From contig CAMDFO010000003.1 in assembly GCA_945897515.1 (NCBI GenBank), forward strand, positions 1-64,000: DNA of 64,000 bases. The letters run 5' to 3'. The DNA comes from Rhodoplanes serenus (lineage in GTDB: Bacteria; Pseudomonadota; Alphaproteobacteria; Rhizobiales; Xanthobacteraceae). Below are positions 42,016 through 51,045 of this stretch, one piece after another (the stretch's first letter is position 1; each line of letters opens with the position of its first letter). The position numbers and the translations under genes were made by a program. The notes beneath the pieces are model-generated. The model did no database searches. It saw only the letters and a program-made list of their open reading frames with translations, and was not told where the DNA came from.

Positions 42016-42396
42016 CTATCTCGCGCTGATGTCGCACCAGCGGCTGCTGCTGCCGAGCCGATACTTGCCCGCAGATTTTTCCGCCACCGGATAGCAGCCA
42101 TCGCCGCCACCGTTGAACTCTTTCCAATTCAGGCAGATTTCGTTGCCGCGAGCGCTGACTGTGGCCTTGTCCATCGATTCCATGGCGTCCTCGCCGGCGG
42201 CCGGACGCTTGTAGGACACCGTGACGCTGCGCCCGCTGAACGATCCGGTGCCGCGCGTACCGTCAATGCATTGCAGGTTGAAGCGCTTGCCGGCCAGCAG
42301 GCGTTGCGCCTCGGCGCCCGACAGCGTGCGGTCGGCCAAGGCCGGAGCACTCAGCAATGCAATCAAAGCGGCAGCCGCCGCGATGCTCGACTTCAT
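42016..42396 (-). CDS. small exported four-cysteine protein
   Basis: A 126-residue exported protein. Signal peptide MKSSIAAAAALIALLSAPALA-D. The mature part has LSGAEAQRLLAGKRFNLQC, then GSFSGRSVTVSYKRP, NEICLNW, DGCYPV and RWCDIS. Cysteines at 43, 88, 101 and 121 match in order and near-equal spacing the four cysteines of the protein at 45434-45889, with which it also shares the EAxxxxxGKxFxxxCxxGTxGxG pattern. They look like distant paralogues with two disulfides. Function unknown. It ends 6 bp from the convergent NAD regulator gene. Confidence 0.78.
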   Translation of the reverse strand: MKSSIAAAAALIALLSAPALADRTLSGAEAQRLLAGKRFNLQCIDGTRGTGSFSGRSVTVSYKRPAAGEDAMESMDKATVSARGNEICLNWKEFNGGGDGCYPVAEKSAGKYRLGSSSRWCDISAR

Positions 42397-42534
42397 AAGC
42401 CCCCCAATCCGTGTCTTGTTGTTGCCGGAGCTTATTCCACAGCAACATTAATCGGCGGCGAACGAGCGCGATTGCGCGGCGCGGCTTGTACGGCGATGGT
42501 TAGCGAACGATTGCACGGAACACGCGGAGACACC

Positions 42535-43032
42535 ATGGTATCGAACGAGGCACCACCACCGCCAATGACCACCGGTGTCCTGCCGATGGACGCGATCCTG
42601 TCCTATGACGGGTTGAGTTTTCTCAAGGCGATGATCGCGGGCCCGGTGCCGCAGGCGCCGATGGCGGGGACGCTGGGCTTTCGCCTGATCGAAGCCGAGA
42701 ACGGCCGCGCGGTGTTCGAGGGCTATCCGGAATTCCGGCATTACAATCCGATCGGCACGGTGCATGGCGGCTTCGCCGCATCGCTGCTCGATTCAGCACT
42801 CGGCTGCGCGATCTTCTCGACGCTCGCCAAAGGCGACGCCTGGACCACGCTGGAACTCAAGCTCAATTTCGTGCGGGCGCTGAGCAGGGATACCGGTCCG
42901 GTTCGCGCCGAAGGCCGTGTCATCCACCGCGGGCGAACGGTCGCAACCTCCGAAGGCGATCTGCGCGACAAGGCGGGCAAGCTCTACGCCCACGCCACCA
43001 CGACCTGCATGATCTTTCCAGCGGTGGCGTGA
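42535..43032 (+). CDS. PaaI-family thioesterase (hotdog fold)
   Basis: A 165-residue hotdog-fold acyl-CoA thioesterase. ATG 42535 follows GGAG. The signature segment is FRHYNPIGTVHGGFAASLLDSALGCAIFSTL, which carries the HGG loop and the acidic residue one helix turn later used in catalysis. Later strands are TLELKLNFVRAL and GRVIHRGRTVATSEGDL. It hydrolyses an acyl-CoA, often an aromatic one such as phenylacetyl- or hydroxybenzoyl-type. Its GC-rich leader begins just beyond a divergent exported protein gene. It is followed by the TPR protein 62 bp downstream. Confidence 0.9.
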   Translation: MVSNEAPPPPMTTGVLPMDAILSYDGLSFLKAMIAGPVPQAPMAGTLGFRLIEAENGRAVFEGYPEFRHYNPIGTVHGGFAASLLDSALGCAIFSTLAKGDAWTTLELKLNFVRALSRDTGPVRAEGRVIHRGRTVATSEGDLRDKAGKLYAHATTTCMIFPAVA

Positions 43033-43094
43033 AGGTCTATGCTCGACGCACGTGTGGAGCGGAACAAATTCCACATATGCCTGGGAGGATAACG

Positions 43095-44681
43095 ATGCGC
43101 AAATCCTTGCTCGCGGCCAGCGTCAGCATGACGGCGTTGATTCTGTCGTCGTCGCAACCCATCGTCGCGCAGAGCGACGTTGATCAGCAACTCGGCAGCG
43201 TCAACTTCAAGACATCCTGCAACGAGGTGGCGCAGCGCCGCTTCGACCGCGGGATGCGCTACCAGCATTCGTTCTGGTACAACGCGGCGAAAGAGGTTTT
43301 CGAGGAAGCGCTAAAGGCCGATCCGACCTGCGCCATGGCGCAATGGGGCATCGCGCTCACGCTGATGGACAACCCGCACAACGCGATCCCGCGGCCCAAC
43401 CTCGCACCCGGCCTCGCCGCCATCCAGAAGGCCAAGGCGATGAACGCCAAGACCGAGCGCGAGCGGGATTATATCGACGCGCTTGCCGTGATGTATGTCG
43501 ACCATGACAAGCTCAGCAACACCCAGCGCATCCGCGCGCTGCGTGACGCGCAGGCGAAGGTGGCGGCGAAATATCCGGACGACGACGAGGCGCAGATCGC
43601 CTACGCCATTACGCTCAACGCATCAGCCGACCTGAACGACAAGAGCTATGCCCAGCAGATGAAGGGCGCCGCGATCCTGGAACCGATGTCCAAGCGGCTG
43701 CCGCAGCATCCCGGCGTCACGCACTACCTGATCCACCTCTACGACTATCCGGACACCGCCGCGAAGGGCCTCGAGGCGGCCAACCGCTATGCCAAGGTCG
43801 CGCCCGCCGCTCCGCACGCCCAGCACATGCCGTCGCACATCTACACTCGCGTCGGCTATTGGAAGGAATCCATCGACTCCAACATCGCCTCGGTCAAGGC
43901 GGCGAAGGCGGAAAAGTCGGTCGGCAACTACCTGCATGGCCAGGACTACATGGTCTATGCCCACCTCCAGCTCGCTCAGGACAAAGAGGCGCTCGCCGTC
44001 CTCGAAGACATGAAGCTGGCCAGCAACTTCAATCCGAACATCTCGGGCGGCAACTATGCGCTGGCCGCATCGCCGGCGCGTTATGCGATCGAGCGCGGCG
44101 ACTGGAGCGCCGCGGCGCAACTGCCGGTCCGGCCGAACTCGTTCGGTTACGTGATGGCGATGTCGCACTTTGCCCGCGCGCTCGGGGCCGCACGATCCGG
44201 CAACCCGGAGGCTGCCAAGGCCGATGTCGCCAAGCTTGCCGAGTTCAGCGGCAAACTGCGCGAGTCCAAGGACCTCTATTGGGCGGAAATCGTCGACATC
44301 CAGCGGCAGGTCGCCGCTGCCTGGGTGCTGCATGCCGAGGGCAAGCACGGTGAAGCGCTCAAGACCATGAGCGCTGCCGCCGACGCCGAGGATAAGACCG
44401 AGAAGGCCGCGGTGACGCCGGGACCGCTCGCTCCGGCGCGCGAACTCTACGGCTTCATGCTGCTAGAGCGCGGCATGGCCAAGGAGGCGCTCGCAGCCTT
44501 CGAAGCCACCAAGGTCAAGGAACCGAACCGCTTCCTCGGCTATGCCGGCGCGGCACGGGCCGCCGAGAAGCTCGGCGACAAGGCCAAGGCGAAGGAGAAC
44601 TATCAGAAGCTGATCGCGCTTGCGGGAAGCGGCGACCGGCCTGAGCTGGCAGCCGCCAAGACGTTCATGGCCAGCAACTAG
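43095..44681 (+). CDS. exported tetratricopeptide-repeat protein
   Basis: A 528-residue exported helical-repeat protein. ATG 43095 follows GGGAGG; signal peptide MRKSLLAASVSMTALILSSS..., cleavage near VAQ-S at about 32. The mature chain is a succession of TPR-like helix pairs: RFDRGMRYQHSFWYNAAKEVFEEALKADPTCAMAQWG at the start, and MLLERGMAKEALAAFEATKVKEPNRFLGYAGAARAAEKLGDKAKAKENYQKL near the end. The middle is longer and Ala/Lys-rich, with HMPSHIYTRVGYWKESIDSN. It is probably a periplasmic scaffold. An HMPSHIY-type segment recurs in uncharacterised TPR proteins of this kind. Partner unknown. Confidence 0.85.
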   Translation: MRKSLLAASVSMTALILSSSQPIVAQSDVDQQLGSVNFKTSCNEVAQRRFDRGMRYQHSFWYNAAKEVFEEALKADPTCAMAQWGIALTLMDNPHNAIPRPNLAPGLAAIQKAKAMNAKTERERDYIDALAVMYVDHDKLSNTQRIRALRDAQAKVAAKYPDDDEAQIAYAITLNASADLNDKSYAQQMKGAAILEPMSKRLPQHPGVTHYLIHLYDYPDTAAKGLEAANRYAKVAPAAPHAQHMPSHIYTRVGYWKESIDSNIASVKAAKAEKSVGNYLHGQDYMVYAHLQLAQDKEALAVLEDMKLASNFNPNISGGNYALAASPARYAIERGDWSAAAQLPVRPNSFGYVMAMSHFARALGAARSGNPEAAKADVAKLAEFSGKLRESKDLYWAEIVDIQRQVAAAWVLHAEGKHGEALKTMSAAADAEDKTEKAAVTPGPLAPARELYGFMLLERGMAKEALAAFEATKVKEPNRFLGYAGAARAAEKLGDKAKAKENYQKLIALAGSGDRPELAAAKTFMASN

Positions 44682-44716
44682 GACACGCCGTCCGGCAGCA
44701 GACAGCCGGTGACGCG

Positions 44717-45286
44717 ATGAAAAAAGGCACTCTCATCGCCGTCGCAGCCGCATTCGGTCTGGGCGGCTTGATCGGCGCACTCGCGTGGCTCGCGATCGGC
44801 TACGCGAAGGACGTGGCCGTGTCGAAGAGTCGCCCGGCCTGGACCGAGGTGGCATGGCCGTTCGGGCTCGACCAATGGGGCAAGGGCAAAGCGTTCCAGT
44901 GCAAGGCCGCCGACTGCGGCACGGAGGTCAACCTCTACATCCGCGCCAAGATCGGTTTCTGCAACTGCACCACCGGCGTCGCCGACGACGAAGAGCTGGA
45001 ACGGATCAGCGACTTCGACCTGATGGGCAGCCACATCGCCAAGCTCGGCGACGGCCGCCCGATCAGCGTGCAATGGATGAAAGGCCGAAGCCGCTCCTAC
45101 GCGATCGCAAATCCGGTGCACTCCGGCAAGTCCGCGCTATCGATCGCGTTCAACGACCGCTGCGACGCCATCGTGGCGACGGTCGTGCTGGATCACGACC
45201 GTCCGGGCGCGATCGAGCCCGGCGTGATCGAGTTCCTCAACGGCAAGACGGTGATGCGCTGGGCCGAGGTCACCCTCGGGCTGTAG
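44717..45286 (+). CDS. hypothetical protein with N-terminal membrane anchor and cysteine cluster
   Basis: A 189-residue protein. A single hydrophobic segment at about 5-29 (LIAVAAAFGLGGLIGALAWLAIGYA) acts as anchor or uncleaved signal, leaving the rest outside the inner membrane. The region FQCKAADCGTEV...GFCNCTTG contains four cysteines (C-x4-C then C-x-C), suitable for disulfides or metal binding. The later part (VQWMKGRSRSYAIANP; ALSIAFNDRCDAIVATVVLDH) is beta-rich. 35 bp after the TPR gene, so probably co-transcribed. I know of no function. Confidence 0.75.
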   Translation: MKKGTLIAVAAAFGLGGLIGALAWLAIGYAKDVAVSKSRPAWTEVAWPFGLDQWGKGKAFQCKAADCGTEVNLYIRAKIGFCNCTTGVADDEELERISDFDLMGSHIAKLGDGRPISVQWMKGRSRSYAIANPVHSGKSALSIAFNDRCDAIVATVVLDHDRPGAIEPGVIEFLNGKTVMRWAEVTLGL

Positions 45287-45310
45287 AGGCTTTTTTTGAC
45301 CTCTCTCCAC

Positions 45311-45388
45311 GTCATGCCCGGCCTTGTGCCGGGCATCCACGTCTTCCTTGGCACAGACGTGGATGGCCGGGACAAGCCCGGCCATGAC
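45311..45388. repeat. triple-hairpin palindromic intergenic repeat, copy 1
   Basis: This 78-bp element begins GTCATG and ends CATGAC. Inside are three perfect hairpins: ATGCCCGGC/GCCGGGCAT, CCACGTC/GACGTGG and ATGGCCGGG/CCCGGCCAT. It lies between two convergent genes. Related modules occur at 55666-55692 and 61764-61881, so it belongs to a dispersed REP-like family; such elements are common in intergenic spaces of Bradyrhizobium-type genomes (recall). Confidence 0.8.
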
Positions 45389-45433
45389 GAATAGAAACTA
45401 CAGTGTGATTGGAAAGAGCAGCAGCGAGCGCCT

Positions 45434-45889
45434 TCAATTGCCCGCGGCGGCTTCCTGCACCGGCGCGATCCGCATCGGCCCACGCGCAACCTCGATCCGC
45501 GCGTTGCGGCGCTGGAAATCGCAATACGCAAATCCGAAACCGGAGATCGAGCCGCGGAAGCTTGCCTGACCGGTCTTCTGCAGGCGGAAGCACGGCTGGA
45601 ACGGCATGCCGCGCACCTGGGCGCAGACCGCGGCGCCCTTCACCTGCAGCGTGTTGGGCGGCATCACCACGTAGCGCGGAGCGCCGCCGCGAATCTGGAT
45701 ATAGCCCGCGACCGAGCCGTCCGCATGAATGCGTCCGCCGCCGGTGGTGCCTTCGAAGCAGGTGTAGGAAAAATTCTTGCCGATAACGAAGCTGCGCGCT
45801 TCTTCCGGCGTCATCTCGGCGGCTGCGGCCGGCAGCACGCTCATCAGGCCCGCAACAAGGATGGCAACACGCGCCAACGTCCCCGACAT
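45434..45889 (-). CDS. small exported four-cysteine protein (paralogue of 42016-42396)
   Basis: A 151-residue exported protein. Signal peptide about 1-24 (MSGTLARVAILVAGLMSVLPAAAA-E). Mature core: EEARSFVIGKNFSYTC, GTTGGGRIHADGSVAGYIQIRG, AVCAQVRGMPFQPCFRLQ and GSISGFGFAYCDF. Cysteines are at 44, 89, 100 and 123. Same cysteine order and opening motif as the smaller protein at 42016-42396. It has an extended C-terminal tail after the last cysteine. Unknown function, periplasmic by its signal. Confidence 0.78.
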   Translation of the reverse strand: MSGTLARVAILVAGLMSVLPAAAAEMTPEEARSFVIGKNFSYTCFEGTTGGGRIHADGSVAGYIQIRGGAPRYVVMPPNTLQVKGAAVCAQVRGMPFQPCFRLQKTGQASFRGSISGFGFAYCDFQRRNARIEVARGPMRIAPVQEAAAGN

Positions 45890-45994
45890 CCCCTACTCCA
45901 CTCTTTGCGCTACCAGACTGCCGAGTTAACCACTCGGTAACCACGCGACTCCCGGCGATCATGCCTGACGATCGTCGACAAACTCTGAACGTCT

Positions 45995-46981
45995 TTACCG
46001 GATCTTGACCACGATCCGTCCCCGAACCCGCCCCTCCAGGATGTTTCCCGCGGCCTCGATCACTTCCGAGAGGCCGATCTGGCTGGTCATGGCTTGGAGT
46101 TTGCCGCGATCGAGGTCGGAATCCAAGCGGGCCCAGGCGGCGGACCGCTTTCGTGGTGAACATTGAACGGAATCGATGCCCAACAGCGACACCCCGCGCA
46201 GGATGAAGGGTGCGACGCTCGATGGCAGGTCCATGCCGCCGGCGAGCCCGCAGGCCGCGACGGCGCCGCCATATTTCGTCATCGAAATCATGTTGGCGAG
46301 CGTGGTGGAACCGACAGAATCGATGCCGCCGGCCCAACGTTCTCTGGCCAGCGGCCGGACGGAACCTGAAAGCTCGCTGCGGTCGATGACTTCGGCGGCG
46401 CCGAGTTCCTTGAGATAATCGGCCTCCTCCGGACGGCCGGTCGAGGCGATCACCCGGTAGCCGAGCTTGCCCAGGATCGCCACCGCAACCGAGCCGACCC
46501 CGCCGGCGGCCCCGCTCACCACCACGGGCCCTGCGTCCGGAGCGACGCCCTGATGTTCGAGCGCCATCACAGCGAGCATCGCGGTGTAGCCGGCGGTTCC
46601 CACCGCCATCGCCTCGCGCGGGCTGATGCCTGGCGGCAGCCGGACCAGCCAATCGCCCTTGACGCGCGCCTTTTCGGCATAGGCCCCCAGATGGGTCTCG
46701 CCGACACCCCAGCCGTTAAGGATGACCCGGTCGCCCGGTTTCCAGTCCGGATGCGACGAGGTTTCGACCGTGCCCACGAAGTCGATGCCGGGGATCATCG
46801 GGAACCGGCGCACCACCGGCGCCCGGCCGGTGATGGCGAGCCCGTCCTTGTAGTTCAAGGTGGACCATTCGACCGCGACGGTGACGTCGCCGTCCATCAG
46901 GTCGTTCTCGTCGAAATCCTTCAAGCCGACAGTCTGCGCCTTGTCGGCCTTCTCGATCACGATGGCTTTGAAGGTGGCCAC
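45995..46981 (-). CDS. acuI: acrylyl-CoA reductase (AcuI/YhdH-type MDR)
   Basis: A 328-residue NADPH-dependent medium-chain reductase. The GTG at 46981 ([11 protein letters not shown]) follows GGGAG. Family landmarks: [70 protein letters not shown] and the cofactor loop [16 protein letters not shown]. No structural or catalytic zinc cysteines, as expected for this subfamily. It reduces acryloyl-CoA to propionyl-CoA, removing a toxic electrophile formed in 3-hydroxypropionate or DMSP routes. It follows three MFS genes on the same strand by 65 bp, so uptake of a short-chain acid precursor is an attractive reading (inference). Confidence 0.9.
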   Translation of the reverse strand: MATFKAIVIEKADKAQTVGLKDFDENDLMDGDVTVAVEWSTLNYKDGLAITGRAPVVRRFPMIPGIDFVGTVETSSHPDWKPGDRVILNGWGVGETHLGAYAEKARVKGDWLVRLPPGISPREAMAVGTAGYTAMLAVMALEHQGVAPDAGPVVVSGAAGGVGSVAVAILGKLGYRVIASTGRPEEADYLKELGAAEVIDRSELSGSVRPLARERWAGGIDSVGSTTLANMISMTKYGGAVAACGLAGGMDLPSSVAPFILRGVSLLGIDSVQCSPRKRSAAWARLDSDLDRGKLQAMTSQIGLSEVIEAAGNILEGRVRGRIVVKIR

Positions 46982-47046
46982 GTCCACTCCCTTCGACCTG
47001 ACACTGAACGATTTTTGCCGCGCGGCGCCGGGCCGCGCAAGTGCGG

Positions 47047-48267
47047 TCAGACCACCGCGGGTGCCGGCCGCAACACTGGCTTCTCGACGATCGGCAGATT
47101 GATGACCGCGGACAGCACACCCAGCAGGATCGCGAGCCACCAGATCACGTCATAGGAGCCGGTCTGTTCGAACAGCACGCCGCCGAGCCACACCCCGAGG
47201 AAGCCGCCGACCTGGTGGCTGAAGAATGCAAACCCGAACAGCATGGTGAGCCATTTGGTCCCAAACATCACGGCGACCAGAGCGGAGGTGGGCGGCACGG
47301 TCGACAGCCACAAGAATCCGATCACCGCGCTGAACACCAGCGTGGTCAGCGTGCTCGGCGGCAGCAGGATGAAGATCAAGATTGCGATCGAGCGGCCGAA
47401 GTAGATCACGGCCAGGATGTAGCGCTTCGGGATCAGGTTACCGAGCCAGCCCGACAAGAGCGATCCCACGATGTTGAACAGGCCGATCATGGCGAGCGCC
47501 CAGCCGCCGATCTCGGCCGGCAGTCCGCGGTCGATGAGATAGGCCGGAAGGTGGATGGCGATGAAGAATATCTGGAAGCCGCAGGTGAAGAAGCCGAGCA
47601 CGAGAAGGACGTAGGAGCGGTGGCCGAACGCTTCCGTCAGCGCCTGCGTGACCGATTGCGGCCGCGCGGCGGCAGCACCGGGTACGGCCCGCGGCGCGGC
47701 GAGCGCGAGCGATAGCGGCAGGATCAGGAGAACGATCGCGCTGAAGATCAACAGCGTGTGCTGCCAGCCGAAGGAGTCGATGAACGCGACCGACAGGGGC
47801 GAGAACAGGAACTGACCGAACGATCCGGCCGCGGTTCCGGCGCCGAAGGCGAGCGAGCGCCAGCTCTCCGGCATCAGCTTGCCGAAGGCACCGATCACCA
47901 GCGTGAACGAGCAGCCGGCGAGGCCAAAGCCGATGATCACGCCGGCGGTGATGTGCAGCATCAGCGGCGTGGTCGAATAGGCCATCAACACGAGGCCCAC
48001 GGCGTAGAGCAGCGCGCCGCCGCACAGCACCGAGATCGCGCCGAAGCGGTCGGCGAGCGCTCCCGCGAACGGCTGACCCACGCCCCACAGCAGCATCTGC
48101 AGGCCCATGGCGAGCGAGAACACATCACGGCCCCAGCCGTGGGTCGCCGACATCGGCGTCAGGAAGAAGCCGAGGCCCGCTCGGGGGCCGAAAGCCAGCA
48201 TTCCGATCAGGCAGCCGCAGACCAGGATGACGGCGGGGGTGCGCCAGGTCAGAGAGGGAGCGGTCAT
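47047..48267 (-). CDS. MFS transporter, tandem copy 1
   Basis: A 406-residue polytopic transporter of the major facilitator superfamily with about 12 hydrophobic segments. N-terminal motif [14 protein letters not shown], then the loop 2-3 motif region [14 protein letters not shown]; ends with [31 protein letters not shown]. It shares these blocks almost unchanged with the two genes upstream. The family fits monocarboxylate or oxalate/formate-type exchangers (short-chain acids), based on the long GxxxGxxF and HQVGGFLG patterns (by eye). The start is the ATG at 48267, 7 bp after the upstream stop. Confidence 0.87.
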   Translation of the reverse strand: MTAPSLTWRTPAVILVCGCLIGMLAFGPRAGLGFFLTPMSATHGWGRDVFSLAMGLQMLLWGVGQPFAGALADRFGAISVLCGGALLYAVGLVLMAYSTTPLMLHITAGVIIGFGLAGCSFTLVIGAFGKLMPESWRSLAFGAGTAAGSFGQFLFSPLSVAFIDSFGWQHTLLIFSAIVLLILPLSLALAAPRAVPGAAAARPQSVTQALTEAFGHRSYVLLVLGFFTCGFQIFFIAIHLPAYLIDRGLPAEIGGWALAMIGLFNIVGSLLSGWLGNLIPKRYILAVIYFGRSIAILIFILLPPSTLTTLVFSAVIGFLWLSTVPPTSALVAVMFGTKWLTMLFGFAFFSHQVGGFLGVWLGGVLFEQTGSYDVIWWLAILLGVLSAVINLPIVEKPVLRPAPAVV

Positions 48268-48274
48268 CCCGCGA

Positions 48275-49513
48275 TCATACGGCAGCGGCGGCCGGACGCA
48301 CCACCGGCTTCTCGACGATCGGCAGGTTGATGACCGCGGACAGCACGCCGAACAGGATCGCGAGCCACCACATCAGGTCGTAGGAGCCGGTGCGCTCGAA
48401 CGCGATGCCGCCGATCAGCACGCCGAGGAAGCCGCCGACCTGATGGCTGAAGAACGCAAAGCCCGCGAGCGTCGCCAGCCAGCGCGTGCCGAACATCAGC
48501 GCGATCAGGCTGGTCGTCGGCGGCACGGTGGAGAGCCAGAGCAGGCCCATGTAGGCGCCGAAGATGATGCAGGTCGTCGGCGTCACCGGGAACGAGATGA
48601 AGGCGAGGATGCCGAGGGCGCGGCCGAAATAGATGACGGAGAGCAGGAACCGCTTGGGGAAGTAATTGCCGAGCCAGCCGGAGGCCAGCGAGCCGACGAT
48701 GTTGAACAGGCCGATGACGGCGATGGTCCAGCCGCCGACCTGAGCCGAAAGCCCCTTGTCGAGCAGGTAGGATGGCAGGTGGATGGTGACGAACTGAAGC
48801 TGAAAGCCGCAGGTGAAATAGCCCAGCACCAGCAGCACGTAGGAACGATGCGATAGCGCCTCGGACAGCGCTTGCTTGAGCGACTGCTGCGGGATCGATC
48901 CGGTTCCGCGCTTGTCGTTGGGCTTGGTCGCAAGGACGATCGACAACGGCAGCACCAGCAGCAGGCTGACGGCGAATATCAGGAGCGCGTTCTGCCAGCC
49001 GTATGAATCCATCAGCAGCACGGCGAGCGGCGAATAGAGAAACTGGCCGAACGAGCCCGCGGCGGTCCCCATCCCGAACGAGAACGACCGCCATTCCTCG
49101 GGCAGAATCTTGCCGAGCGCGGCGAGCACGACCGGGAATGAGCAGCCCGACAGGCCGAAGCCGATCAGCAGGCCGGCGGAAATGTTGAACATGCCTGGCG
49201 TGGTCGAATAGGCCATCAGCGCAAGGCCGACCGCATAAAGCACTGCCCCGATACACATCACCCGCGCCGTGCCGAAGCGATCGGCAAGCACGCCGGAAAA
49301 CGGCTGCCCGATCCCCCAGGCCAGGTTCTGAATCGCAATCGCGAACGCGAACAGGTCGCGGCCCCAGCCGTTGACCGACGTGACCGGCGTCATGAAGAAG
49401 CCGAGCGTCGAACGCGGGCCAAACGCGATGACGGCAATCAGGCAGCCCAGAACCATGACGACGAGAGGCGTGCGCCAGGTTTTCAGCGCGGAGACATTCA
49501 CAGCAGGATTCAT
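48275..49513 (-). CDS. MFS transporter, tandem copy 2
   Basis: A 412-residue major facilitator protein. ATG 49513 (MNPAVNVSALKTW) overlaps the stop of the third copy (ATGA). It has about 12 membrane segments; shared blocks are GPRSTLGFFMTPV, IQNLAWGIGQPFSGVLADRFG, SGCSFPVVLAALGK, GSFGQFLYSPLAV and [13 protein letters not shown]. The central loop (ATKPNDKRGTGSIPQQS) differs from the other copies, which are Ala/Arg-rich there. Substrate unknown; probably an organic acid. Confidence 0.87.
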   Translation of the reverse strand: MNPAVNVSALKTWRTPLVVMVLGCLIAVIAFGPRSTLGFFMTPVTSVNGWGRDLFAFAIAIQNLAWGIGQPFSGVLADRFGTARVMCIGAVLYAVGLALMAYSTTPGMFNISAGLLIGFGLSGCSFPVVLAALGKILPEEWRSFSFGMGTAAGSFGQFLYSPLAVLLMDSYGWQNALLIFAVSLLLVLPLSIVLATKPNDKRGTGSIPQQSLKQALSEALSHRSYVLLVLGYFTCGFQLQFVTIHLPSYLLDKGLSAQVGGWTIAVIGLFNIVGSLASGWLGNYFPKRFLLSVIYFGRALGILAFISFPVTPTTCIIFGAYMGLLWLSTVPPTTSLIALMFGTRWLATLAGFAFFSHQVGGFLGVLIGGIAFERTGSYDLMWWLAILFGVLSAVINLPIVEKPVVRPAAAAV

Positions 49514-50757
49514 GCGGATGCAGTTGCCACGGGTGTGCGCGCGACCGGCTTTTCGACGATCGGCAGGTTGATGATTGCGGAAGCGACGCCGAAGAACACC
49601 GACAGCCACCACACGATGTCATAGGAGCCGGTCCGCTCGAACAGCAGACCGCCCAGCCAGACCCCGAGGAAGCCCCCGACCTGATGGCTGAAGAAGGCAA
49701 AGCCGAACAGCATGGTGAGCCAGCGGGTGCCGAACATCAGCGCCACCAGGCCCGAGGTCGGCGGCACGGTCGAGAGCCAGAGCAATCCGGTCACCGCGCC
49801 GAAGATCAAGGTCACGACCGGGCTCGCCGGCAGCGAGATGAAGACCACGATGGAGATCGCCCGGCAGAAATAGATGGTCGAGAGGATGTAGCGCTTCGGC
49901 AGGATGCCGCCGAGATAGCCCGACCCCAGCGAGCCGACGATGTTGAACAGGCCGATGATGGCAAGCGTCCAGCCGCCGACCTGGACCGAAAGACCCCGGT
50001 CGACGAGATAGGACGGCAGGTGCACCGTCACGAAGGCGAGCTGGAAGCCGCAGGTGAAGAAGCCCAGCACCAGCAGCACATAGGAGCGGTGCCGGAATGC
50101 CTCGGCGAACGCCTGACGCGCGGACTGCGTCGGCGCCGCGGCGGCGTTGCGCGCGGCCGTCCCGCGCGGCGCTGCGAGCGTCAGCGACAGCGGCACGATC
50201 AGCAGCAGCAGGCAGGAGAAGATCAACAGCGTCGTCTGCCAGCCGTAGGATTCCATCAGGCCGACGGCGAGCGGCGAATACAGGAATTGTCCGAAGGAGC
50301 CGGCCGCGGTGCCCGCGCCAAATGCAAGCGAGCGCCAGCTTTCCGGCACCAGCTTGCCGAGCGCGCCGATGATCGCCGGCATCGCGCAGCCGGACAGGCC
50401 GAACCCGATCAGCACGCCGGCGGAGAGATAAAGCATCCCCGGCGTGTTGGACTGCGACATCAGGTAGAGGCCAAGCGCATAGAGGACGGCGCCGGCGCTC
50501 AGCACGCGCGGCGCGCCGTATTTGTCGGCGATGGCGCCGGCGAAAGGCTGGCCCAATCCCCACAGCAGGTTCTGGATCGCAAGCGCCAGCCCGAACACGT
50601 CACGGCCCCAGCCTTGCGTGTTCGACAGCGGCGTCAGGAAGAAGCCGAGCGAGGAGCGCGGCCCGAAGCTGATGACGGCGATCACACAGCCGCAGGCGAT
50701 CAGGACCGCGGGCGTACGCCACGTTGCAAGCTTCGACGGCGCGGAAGCGGCGGACAT
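49510..50757 (-). CDS. MFS transporter, tandem copy 3
   Basis: A 415-residue major facilitator protein, first gene of the operon. ATG 50757 (MSAASAPSKLATW) follows GGAG. It has about 12 hydrophobic segments; blocks shared with its sisters are GPRSSLGFFLTPLSNTQGWGRD, IQNLLWGLGQPFAGAIADKYG, GSFGQFLYSPLAVGLMESYGWQ and [23 protein letters not shown]. It diverges from nadA over 288 bp; both promoters must lie there. Two rounds of tandem duplication gave the three genes, which remain co-transcribed with the reductase gene acuI. Confidence 0.87.
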   Translation of the reverse strand: MSAASAPSKLATWRTPAVLIACGCVIAVISFGPRSSLGFFLTPLSNTQGWGRDVFGLALAIQNLLWGLGQPFAGAIADKYGAPRVLSAGAVLYALGLYLMSQSNTPGMLYLSAGVLIGFGLSGCAMPAIIGALGKLVPESWRSLAFGAGTAAGSFGQFLYSPLAVGLMESYGWQTTLLIFSCLLLLIVPLSLTLAAPRGTAARNAAAAPTQSARQAFAEAFRHRSYVLLVLGFFTCGFQLAFVTVHLPSYLVDRGLSVQVGGWTLAIIGLFNIVGSLGSGYLGGILPKRYILSTIYFCRAISIVVFISLPASPVVTLIFGAVTGLLWLSTVPPTSGLVALMFGTRWLTMLFGFAFFSHQVGGFLGVWLGGLLFERTGSYDIVWWLSVFFGVASAIINLPIVEKPVARTPVATASA

Positions 50758-51008
50758 TTCAGATCTCCGGCAGGAGCCACGGGGCGAACGCGCGTGGCGG
50801 CGCGACCATAGAGGTTGCCGGGAGTCGGCAAAAGCGAATGTTGGTGATGGCAATGATCCGTTCCGCGCATGGCTTGCTCGCGGCAAGGCTCTGGCGAAGT
50901 AGCGACCGAAGTGGTATGTGTTGTATTGCTCGAAGTGAGGATAAGCCGCCTCGCGGCAGAGCACCGATCACGGACGTACCGGCTTTGGCCGGGTGTTTTC
51001 GTCTCCAA

Positions 51009-51029
51009 ATATGCTCATATTGAGCATAT
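51009..51029 (+). promoter_or_regulatory. perfect palindrome upstream of nadA, probable NAD-regulator operator
   Basis: Arms ATATGCTCA and TGAGCATAT are exact complements around a 3-bp TAT spacer. The site ends 16 bp before the nadA ATG and just before its GGAAGG ribosome site, where it would block transcription start when bound. It is strikingly AT-rich in a GC-rich setting. The likely ligand is the Nudix/HTH protein at 41029-42009, as NadQ-type regulators control nadA operons in related bacteria (recall). An imperfect second site may lie at 50924-50943. Confidence 0.75.
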
Positions 51030-51045
51030 AGGAAGGAAAAGTTCG

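Noticed and set aside
35509..44691. A 17-base identical sequence after two stop codons (35509-35525 and 44675-44691).
   Set aside because: It includes stop-codon ends and a GC-rich run; the length is close to chance expectation in 64 kb of biased sequence, and no hairpin or third copy was seen.
45287..45310. T-rich stretch after the gene at 44717-45286 as a terminator.
   Set aside because: The seven T residues lie in the loop of the only hairpin (AGAGG/CCTCT), not after it.
50924..50943. Imperfect palindrome TATTGCTC...GTGAGGATA in the nadA upstream region as a second operator.
   Set aside because: Only a partial match to the perfect palindrome at 51009-51029; kept as a note rather than a feature.
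50758..51045. A riboswitch in the 288-bp region before nadA.
   Set aside because: No conserved aptamer pattern is visible; the palindrome explains control better.
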